A DNA stretch of 22,666 nucleotides from CAYZHV01 sp964478055 (GTDB lineage Bacteria; Spirochaetota; Spirochaetia; DSM-27196; Alkalispirochaetaceae): NCBI GenBank assembly GCA_964478055.1, contig CAYZHV010000038.1, positions 1 through 22,666 on the forward strand. The letters run 5' to 3'. The first letter of the stretch is position 1. The number at the start of each line of letters is the position of its first letter. Below are positions 15,164 to 21,525 of this stretch, one piece after another. The notes beneath the pieces were generated by a model, which did no database searches, was not told where the DNA came from, and saw only the letters and a program-made list of their open reading frames with translations. The translations under genes and the position numbers were made by a program.

Positions 15164-16530
15164 TGATGAAGGCAACCATACTCAAGAGGACCGCTCTTCT
15201 ACTCCTTCTCTTCCTTCTGTCCGCATCTCTGGTCTACGCTTTTGATTGGGGCGGTAGCCTTACGAACTCCTCGCAGTTCGAGACCCAGCCCGAGGACTCC
15301 GACGAGGATGAATTCTACCAGGAGAACACGCTCTCCTTCTACCTCAACACGCCGGTTGGCCAGAACAGCGAGTTCTCCGCGGACGCGGCGTACACCTATA
15401 GTACGGAGCGCGCCTTTCTGCTCCATCTCCGGCAGGCCCACTTGACCCGAATTGTGCAGCCTGAGTCGGCAATTAGCCAGTTTCGTACCAGGATTGGTCG
15501 CTTCAATGCCGCCGATCCCACCGGAGAGGTCTTGCGGCACCCCTTGGACGGCGTCCGCCTCGGTTTCGGCTGGCCCGGCCTCGAGCTCGATCTCACCGCC
15601 GGCTACACCGGACTCCTGCAGCAGCCGGTGGGAAGTGTCTCTCTGAGCAAGCTCGACCAGGAAGATGACGATGAAGAAGTCATTTTTGCTCCTGCCCGGC
15701 TTATTGGTCAGATCCACGCCTCCATGCCGGAGCTCTTTCTCGGACAGAGCATTGACGTGGCGCTCCTTTTTCAGGAGGACCTGCGGGACCCGGACGACAA
15801 CGATCTCATTGATCCAGGGGTCGACACCGCCGAGCCGACCCGGGGAGGTCTGGTGGACACGCAGTACGCCGTGCTCTCCTTTAACGGGCCAATCCAGGGC
15901 AACCTCTATTACACGGTCTATGGCATTGCCAACACCGGACGGACCCTGAGCTTTGTGGAGGATGACGACTCAGCTACCGGACAGGCGTACGAGTACAAGC
16001 CCTTTCTGGCAGGGCTCTTCGGCCTAAAGCTCGATTACTTTCTTCCGCAGTTTTTCTCCTCCCGGGCATCGCTCTTCGGACGCCTCGGCACCGGCGATGA
16101 TGATTACAACTCCTATACCGAAGGCAACACCGACGGAAAGGCCAATCTCTTTACTCCTATTACCGCCTCTACGGCTGGTCAGGTCTTTGGAATTGAACCC
16201 GGAAATTCCGCGCACATCGGGGTATCTTATAGCGTGCAGCCCTTCACCGATTCGCCTAGCGGCTGGCTGAAGCGGTTGCAGGGAGAGCTTTCAGGGTATA
16301 GCTTCTTCCGTACCGCCGGCGAAGGTGTTACCTCCGTCTCGGCGGTGGACAGCGGAACGAGCGAGAGCTACCTTGGATCAGAGATTGACTTCGCCGTGAG
16401 AGCTCGGCCCTACTCGGACTTTGGCATAGGTTTAACGACCGGACTATTCTTTGCTAACAGCAGCGCGATGTTCGACGAAGCGAACGATGTGGACTGGATG
16501 GTCCGCCTCGACGCTTCACTGAGTTTCTGA
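15160..16530 (+). CDS. Outer-membrane beta-barrel protein (porin/alginate-export-like)
   Basis: A 456-residue protein with a signal peptide ending LVYA/FDW (27). The mature chain alternates amphipathic strands and turns and ends in RLDASLSF, the terminal Phe that BAM recognises in barrels. FRTRIGRFNAADPTGEVLRH (108-127) and the following DGVRLG resemble the conserved 'GR...D' strand of porin/alginate-export-like proteins. Predicted loops are very acidic (QPEDSDEDE, DQEDDDEE, VEDDDS, GDDDYN). Residues 210-222 (DPDDNDLIDPGVD) have the D-x-D-x-N...D...D spacing of a calcium loop. Three ATGs lie in tandem (15160, 15163, 15166). GGGAGG is 4, 7 and 10 nt from them, so the second or third may be used. 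It is coupled to the small exported protein and 33 bp before the FecR gene. Confidence 0.83.
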   Translation: MMMKATILKRTALLLLLFLLSASLVYAFDWGGSLTNSSQFETQPEDSDEDEFYQENTLSFYLNTPVGQNSEFSADAAYTYSTERAFLLHLRQAHLTRIVQPESAISQFRTRIGRFNAADPTGEVLRHPLDGVRLGFGWPGLELDLTAGYTGLLQQPVGSVSLSKLDQEDDDEEVIFAPARLIGQIHASMPELFLGQSIDVALLFQEDLRDPDDNDLIDPGVDTAEPTRGGLVDTQYAVLSFNGPIQGNLYYTVYGIANTGRTLSFVEDDDSATGQAYEYKPFLAGLFGLKLDYFLPQFFSSRASLFGRLGTGDDDYNSYTEGNTDGKANLFTPITASTAGQVFGIEPGNSAHIGVSYSVQPFTDSPSGWLKRLQGELSGYSFFRTAGEGVTSVSAVDSGTSESYLGSEIDFAVRARPYSDFGIGLTTGLFFANSSAMFDEANDVDWMVRLDASLSF

Positions 16531-16563
16531 TGGTTCAGATAGGTCCGGAAGGAGGCACGCGTT

Positions 16564-17238
16564 ATGAGAACTTTAGCAGTGGTCATCATACTGACCATCG
16601 TGGCAACCGCAGCCTTTGCGCAATCCGCGACCTTTGAAGAGGTTAACGGAAAGGTGGAGATCCGCCGCGCGGGAGGCAGCTGGGAGCCGGCAGCGGTTGG
16701 TATGGATATCGACCGCGACACGACTATTTCCACGGGCTTTGGCGCCACCGCCGAACTAACGCTCGCGGACAGCACCCTGGAAGTGGAACAGCTCACCCGG
16801 ATGACCCTCGTTCGCCTCGTTGAGTCGAGCGATGAGGTTGATACGGAGGTGTTTCTCAATGTAGGCAGAGTCAGCGCCAATGTGCGCACCGCCGAACGTC
16901 GGCAAGCCTTCGAGGTTCGCAGCCCGGTATCGACCGCTGCGGTCCGCGGAACACGCTTTCGCTTCGACGGCCAGCGCCTTCAGGTGCTCGAAGGAAACGT
17001 CTCCTTCGGCAACGCCATGGGACAGAGCCGCAACGTCGGCGCGGGACAGCAGAGCACCATTTCCGGTGAGGGAGAGGGACCATCCTCTCCGCAGCAGGAG
17101 ATCCTCGACGAGCTTAGCACCAACATCAATCCCGTCGGTCTCGAAAGCGATCCCGGCGAGCAGGCTCCCGAGAGCTTCGGACAGGGCCGCCGACGCGAAA
17201 CTCGCGGTGGCGTAACCGTCGAGCTCACCTACAACTAA
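16564..17238 (+). CDS. FecR-domain periplasmic protein
   Basis: A 224-residue exported protein; the signal peptide is cleaved near AAFA/QSA (19). The body has the FecR-fold pattern: FEEVNGKVEIRRAGGSWEPA, IDRDTTISTGFGATAELTLA, then the diagnostic FEVRSPVSTAAVRGTRFRF (116-134) and VLEGNVSF (141-148). Unlike classical FecR it has no cytosolic anti-sigma helix or TM, so it is a fully periplasmic FecR-domain protein. The C-terminal 60 residues are low-complexity and probably flexible. GGAGG is 8 nt before the ATG. It lies between the barrel and the lipoprotein in one operon, divergent from a CHASE2 cyclase. That neighbourhood suggests a role in envelope sensing or binding, which is inference. Confidence 0.87.
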   Translation: MRTLAVVIILTIVATAAFAQSATFEEVNGKVEIRRAGGSWEPAAVGMDIDRDTTISTGFGATAELTLADSTLEVEQLTRMTLVRLVESSDEVDTEVFLNVGRVSANVRTAERRQAFEVRSPVSTAAVRGTRFRFDGQRLQVLEGNVSFGNAMGQSRNVGAGQQSTISGEGEGPSSPQQEILDELSTNINPVGLESDPGEQAPESFGQGRRRETRGGVTVELTYN

Positions 17239-17252
17239 AGGGAGGCGGAACT

Positions 17253-18791
17253 ATGAAAACACGAACAGTACTTCTGGGAGCAGCCCTGGTGCTTCTCCTG
17301 GCATCCTGTTTCTCTCCGCTCTCGAACGACGGGGGAACAGGATCAATTACCATCAGCGTACCCTCGCTGGAGCAGGCAGGCATTTCCAGTTCGGATTTGA
17401 GTGCCAGCGCCGCCGGCGACGGTAACTATTACGCACGAGCGTTCATCTACCGAGACGGCAGCGAAGTGGGCTTTGGCGAGACCAATGTCGCCAACAACTC
17501 ACCAAGCGAGCTCACCATCGCCGGCATTCCGGAGGGTGGCGGGTACTCTCTTGTAGTGACGATCGGCACAAAGGACAGAGGCGTTCTCTTTCCTGAGAAA
17601 TACGGTATCAGCTCCGGTGGGAGCTTTAGCATCACCGGCGGTCGAAATACCGGCGTCAGCGTCGCCGTACAGGACAGCCCGTTCTTCTACGCCCGACCTG
17701 GTGAGGCGCTAAAAGGCGTGGCAGTGGATGGCGACGGAGCCTTGGTAACCGCCTCTGAATCCACCGTATACGCCTTTGCTGGGTCAGCCATCGACGGGAG
17801 CAGGTTCATTTCTCCAACCGATGCGGCTTCGGCGGGGTTCACCGTAAACGGCCTTAACCAGGGCGCGACATCAGCGGACGACGAGGTCGCATGGGCATCT
17901 GGTCCACAGACGCGAATTGTTCCGTTCGACTACTCCGGAGGCAGCTTGACCTCGATGGGCAATATCGTTCCCTCTGAGTACATTGCCGACGGACAACAGA
18001 ACATTCTCTCCTCCCAGGGCTACTCTGACACCATCGACGGCCAGTCGGAAGCGGTTGCCATGTTCCAGATCGATGGGGGTCTCGGGGGTGGATTAGTAGA
18101 CGGAACTGGCACCGAATGGGGCGACACTGGGGAAGATCTCAAGGATTTTGTCTCCGGCCAGCCAGTTCTGACGATCAACATCTGGGAGCGACCTGACGGC
18201 AGCAAGAACGCCCTATTCGCCACAAAGATAGGTGCCTTTGCCGTCACCCAGGAGATCTTCGAAGGAGCCGACCAGGACGCAATCACCGAGGCGTTCCTCA
18301 CCGGAGAGGCGCGACCCGGATTGACTCCGATCACTCTGATCCAGGGCGGACAGGCGCGACAGATTAGCGCCATGAGCGCCGGGGTCGTTGGAGGTACAGG
18401 AAGAGTCTTTCTTGGGACTGCTCGCGGTGTCTTCGGCACTAACGCCTCAACCGTTGTAACAGATGGCGAGATCAACGTAGGCACCGGCGAGGCTCAGCCG
18501 GTCCCAGGAACCGAGGGATTGCAGGTCTATGACCTCGAGTTCCTCAAAGTGACAAACGGTCCGAGCATTCTGGCCACCCTCACGCGGTCTCGCCTCGTCG
18601 TGACCAACTTGACGAACGGAGCGAGCGTCTCGATTCCAAACGTGGCTGGCGTGCCTGGGATCCCCGCACTGGGACGGTCTGTGAGCGGCGTCAAGGCGAT
18701 GGCTCTCGTAGAAGCTGGAGCCGACGTCTACCTGGCCCTGGCCGGAGACTTTGGATTCGCCGGTCTCGACGTGCAGGGGCTTTTCGAATAG
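17253..18791 (+). CDS. Lipoprotein with beta-rich (possibly propeller) body, 512 aa
   Basis: The N-terminus has a lipobox LLLASC with Cys19, so it is an envelope lipoprotein. Residues about 30-140 (GSITISVPSLEQAG..., YSLVVTIGTKDRGVLFPEKY) look like an immunoglobulin-like or carbohydrate-binding beta-sandwich. Residues about 150-512 contain repeated short strand units (LKGVAVDGDGALVTASESTV, GRVFLGTARGVFGTN, LQVYDLEFLKVTNGPSILAT) spaced like propeller blades. I recognise no named family. GGGAGG lies 8 nt before the ATG, only 14 bp after the FecR stop. It is the last gene of the operon and is followed by a strong terminator. A ligand- or partner-binding role for the FecR/barrel system is inferred from position alone. 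Confidence 0.82.
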   Translation: MKTRTVLLGAALVLLLASCFSPLSNDGGTGSITISVPSLEQAGISSSDLSASAAGDGNYYARAFIYRDGSEVGFGETNVANNSPSELTIAGIPEGGGYSLVVTIGTKDRGVLFPEKYGISSGGSFSITGGRNTGVSVAVQDSPFFYARPGEALKGVAVDGDGALVTASESTVYAFAGSAIDGSRFISPTDAASAGFTVNGLNQGATSADDEVAWASGPQTRIVPFDYSGGSLTSMGNIVPSEYIADGQQNILSSQGYSDTIDGQSEAVAMFQIDGGLGGGLVDGTGTEWGDTGEDLKDFVSGQPVLTINIWERPDGSKNALFATKIGAFAVTQEIFEGADQDAITEAFLTGEARPGLTPITLIQGGQARQISAMSAGVVGGTGRVFLGTARGVFGTNASTVVTDGEINVGTGEAQPVPGTEGLQVYDLEFLKVTNGPSILATLTRSRLVVTNLTNGASVSIPNVAGVPGIPALGRSVSGVKAMALVEAGADVYLALAGDFGFAGLDVQGLFE

Positions 18792-18839
18792 CATCGGAAT
18801 CCGGCGCCGCCAGGCGTCGGATTGTTCACAGAAGAAACG

Positions 18840-18877
18840 GAGGCTGTCTCAGGAAACTGAGGCAGCCTCTTCTTTTT
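18840..18877 (+). terminator. Strong intrinsic terminator of the FecR operon
   Basis: GAGGCTGTCTCAG (18840-18852), a GAAA loop and CTGAGGCAGCCTC (18857-18869) form a 13-bp stem with one wobble. The T-rich tail TTCTTTTT follows (18870-18877). The inner arms repeat those of the terminator at 135-169 exactly, including the wobble. Confidence 0.9.
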
Positions 18878-18931
18878 GCCCTATCGTGCCTATCGTTTAC
18901 TTACCTGACGACCTGTCCCTGTCCACAACCA

Positions 18932-19031
18932 NNNNNNNNNNNNNNNNNNNNNNNNNNNNNNNNNNNNNNNNNNNNNNNNNNNNNNNNNNNNNNNNNNNNN
19001 NNNNNNNNNNNNNNNNNNNNNNNNNNNNNNN
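18932..19031. other. Assembly gap (100 Ns)
   Basis: Exactly 100 ambiguous bases, the usual placeholder for a gap of unknown size. The flanks (18878-18931 and 19032-19064) contain no gene that I can see. Genes or repeats may be missing here, and the adjacency of the FecR operon to the 19065-20045 gene depends on the scaffold join. Confidence 0.95.
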
Positions 19032-19064
19032 CCCCCTAGCAATCCTTCGATACTGTGTAGTCTC

Positions 19065-20045
19065 TTAGAACTGGAACCTCACACCGGTGTACGCGGCCGG
19101 CGCCCGGGTTGAGAAGGCGTAGGAGCCTTCGAGAAAGTAGACGAAGAAGCCGAGCTTTAGATCGAGTCCGGCGGAGACTATTGCGTTCAGATCGTTGTCT
19201 TTGAAATCACGCAAGGTGTTGACCGGACCAACATCGGTATTCGCAACGCTTCCTGCGAGCCCATCTACGCCGCCCTCAAAGCTACTCCACTGGTACCAGG
19301 AGGAGACACCGATGTAGGGAATGATCGGTCCAATCTTCTCGGAGAGCCGCACGTCTATTCCGGCGGAGTTGGTGACGAGGTCGTAGGTTATCTCACCGCC
19401 GGTTACCACGATCTGGGTGCCGCCGACGTCAACGCTTTCGAGCTCTTTGAGCTCATACCCCATATTAAAGGAAGAGTAGACGTAGCCGACGCCAACGGAG
19501 ACTGCCGGTGTCTGGGGGCCATCGGAAATGACGGTCTTCCGCACCCGGGCCCCGACGTTGGTCAAACCGAAGCTGACCCCTTCTACGCCCGTAGCACTTG
19601 TCAGGGCGGAAGGAATGGTCATGAGCTGGAGGTTTGCCTCATACCCTCGCAGGAGGCCGATGCCGTAGGTCAGGCGAACCACCGGGAGCGGTAGAAAGTC
19701 CCGGATCATGTCGTACGCCTGATTGTCCCCAGCTTCGTCCTCGAGGATCCCTTCCACGTCGATTGTGTAATCTGCGTCGATAACGTCAGATATACCGTCG
19801 GTAAACATAGCGCCAAGGCCCAGAGAGAAATACATGTGCGGAAAATCGCCTATCTCCGCACTACCCGCTTCCAGGCTGGTGATCGCTGATGTTTGCATGT
19901 GTGGCGTTATCTCGCGGCTTGCCTGTTCGAGAAAATCCGAGAGGTCGCCGGCGAGAATCTCAACTGGAGTCTGCGCGTGTAGACCTGAGAAAGCGAGCGC
20001 GAAAAGGAGCGCCGCCAGAACGACTATTCGTCCAGTGGTTTTCAT
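19065..20045 (-). CDS. Outer-membrane beta-barrel protein of unknown function, 326 aa
   Basis: A signal peptide ends near GLHA/QTP (24). The mature N-terminus is helical (FLEQASREITPHMQTSAITS), followed by strands with Gly/aromatic alternation (HMYFSLGLGAMF, VGVGYVYSSFNMGYELKELE, GVSSWYQWSSFEGG). The protein ends in AYTGVRFQF, a C-terminal Phe barrel signature. It resembles the small 'DUF' outer-membrane proteins common in spirochaetes, but I cannot name one. Acidic loops are present (DGISDVIDADYT, EDEAGDNQ). A GGGGG run is 10 nt before the ATG. It is divergent from the histidine kinase with 67 bp between the starts. Whether the kinase controls it is unknown. Confidence 0.8.
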   Translation of the reverse strand: MKTTGRIVVLAALLFALAFSGLHAQTPVEILAGDLSDFLEQASREITPHMQTSAITSLEAGSAEIGDFPHMYFSLGLGAMFTDGISDVIDADYTIDVEGILEDEAGDNQAYDMIRDFLPLPVVRLTYGIGLLRGYEANLQLMTIPSALTSATGVEGVSFGLTNVGARVRKTVISDGPQTPAVSVGVGYVYSSFNMGYELKELESVDVGGTQIVVTGGEITYDLVTNSAGIDVRLSEKIGPIIPYIGVSSWYQWSSFEGGVDGLAGSVANTDVGPVNTLRDFKDNDLNAIVSAGLDLKLGFFVYFLEGSYAFSTRAPAAYTGVRFQF

Positions 20046-20074
20046 ATCAGTGAGCCCCCTTACGAAGATGGTAA

Positions 20075-20105
20075 TTCACCCTGTCGACTTTTTCCAGTGT
20101 ATACT
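20075..20105 (+). promoter_or_regulatory. Promoter of the histidine kinase gene, leaderless geometry
   Basis: The -10 TATACT (20100-20105, five of six) is followed by seven bases and the ATG at 20113. The -35 is weak: TTCACC (20075-20080) at a long 19-bp spacing. No SD lies between the -10 and the ATG. The region also has to hold the promoter of the divergent barrel gene, for which I see only weak candidates. Confidence 0.4.
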
Positions 20106-20112
20106 TTTAAGC

Positions 20113-21525
20113 ATGAGCTCATCCCAGGAGAGATCGGTACCTTTTTTGGAAGAGATGCTCTCCCTCGCGCCGGTCGGAGTCTTCAGGACCCGTTCCACCG
20201 GGGAGGCCATTTTCTTCAATCAGAAAATGGCCGACATACTGCACTTTGCAACACCGGAGGAAGCCGTTGCCTACTACCAGGATCTACCCAATCAGCTCTA
20301 TCAGGACCCCGACTGCAGGGCGGATCTCATTAAGAAGCTCGAGGAACATGGCCGGGTGGAGAACTTCGTCGCCCCGGCCAAACGGAGGGATGGCTCCAAG
20401 CTCTGGATAGAGATCAGCGCTCGGGTCTCCCGTTGGGAGTCGTCGTCAGTCTTTCTGTTAGACGGCTATGTGACTGATATTTCCGCCCGCCACCAGGCGG
20501 AGGAGCTCCTTGCAGAACGAGAACAGCGGTACCGCAAGGTTGTTGAGTCCTCGCCAAACGCGATCTTCACGACCAACACCAGCGGGCACGTTCGGGACTT
20601 CAACAGCGCCGCGGAGCGGCTCTTTGGATACAGTCGCTCGACCATGATAGACAAGCACTACACCGAGCTTCTCGAACCGGCTCAGTACGCGAATGGCGTG
20701 GACAGGATGTTTCAGTCGGTCCTCGGAGGAGCAAGCTTTTCCGGTATCGACCTCATCTTTCGCAAATCCGACGGCCAACGTTGCTACACCTTGAGCCGGC
20801 TCTATCCGGTCCAGGACTTGCAGGGTGAGGTGAGCGGTGTGGTATTCGCGAACACGGACATCACCCAACGACGGATGGTGGAGCTCCAGCTGAGGGAACG
20901 AGAGGAACACCTGCAACGGCTCAACAAGGAGAAGGAGACCCTGATCCTGGAGATCCACCACCGGGTGAAAAACAACCTCCAGGCGATAGTCAGCCTCATT
21001 AGTCTGCAACAGGGCTATGTCAGGGATCCGGAGGATGCGGCGCTCTTTGCGCAGTCCGCCGAGCGAGTCCGGAGCATGGCGCTCGTCCACGAGCAGCTCT
21101 ATCAGTCGAGTTCCTACGCTCAGATCGACTTCAGCGACTACACCGAGACCTTGCTGCATGAGCTCGAGGCCGCCCAGAGTGACGGGAGAAGCTTCAACTT
21201 CACCCTCGATCTGGAACCCCTGACCCTCGATCTAAACCGCGCAATACCCTGCGGCCTCGTGATCAACGAGCTCGTTTCCAACGCGATAAAGCACAACCGA
21301 AACAACCCGGGAAGAATAGAGATTCACCTCGCCCTGAGAAAACACGAAGGCACGGTGGAGGTTGAAGTCTCCAACGACGGCGCCACGTTACCCGAAAACT
21401 TCGACCTCCATCGGGAACAGGGACTCGGCCTGACCCTGGTGGAATCTCTGGCGGCACAGCTCGGTGGCACCATAGAGGCAATGCGCAGAGACCGCACCCT
21501 CTTTCGGCTCACTTTTCCGCTCTGA
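20113..21525 (+). CDS. PAS-PAS-HisKA_2 sensor histidine kinase (soluble)
   Basis: A 470-residue kinase with no membrane segment. It has two PAS domains (about 14-128 and 138-256) and a short coiled linker. The HisKA_2 dimerisation domain has the H-box EIHHRVKNNLQAIVSL, with probable phosphoacceptor His283. The HATPase_c domain has the N-box NELVSNAIKH (385-394), G1 NDG (421-423) and G2 GLGL (437-440). All catalytic elements are intact. It probably senses a small molecule or redox state in the cytoplasm and phosphorylates a separate receiver; the REC protein at 5676-6032 is a candidate partner. The frame is open upstream to 19834, but that part is antisense to the barrel gene. ATG 20113 directly precedes the first PAS domain and lies next to a -10 box. 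Confidence 0.9.
   Translation: MSSSQERSVPFLEEMLSLAPVGVFRTRSTGEAIFFNQKMADILHFATPEEAVAYYQDLPNQLYQDPDCRADLIKKLEEHGRVENFVAPAKRRDGSKLWIEISARVSRWESSSVFLLDGYVTDISARHQAEELLAEREQRYRKVVESSPNAIFTTNTSGHVRDFNSAAERLFGYSRSTMIDKHYTELLEPAQYANGVDRMFQSVLGGASFSGIDLIFRKSDGQRCYTLSRLYPVQDLQGEVSGVVFANTDITQRRMVELQLREREEHLQRLNKEKETLILEIHHRVKNNLQAIVSLISLQQGYVRDPEDAALFAQSAERVRSMALVHEQLYQSSSYAQIDFSDYTETLLHELEAAQSDGRSFNFTLDLEPLTLDLNRAIPCGLVINELVSNAIKHNRNNPGRIEIHLALRKHEGTVEVEVSNDGATLPENFDLHREQGLGLTLVESLAAQLGGTIEAMRRDRTLFRLTFPL

Noticed and set aside
19834..20112. N-terminal extension of the histidine kinase
   Set aside because: The stretch is antisense to the barrel gene's signal-peptide end and adds no domain. The PAS domain starts right after the ATG at 20113.
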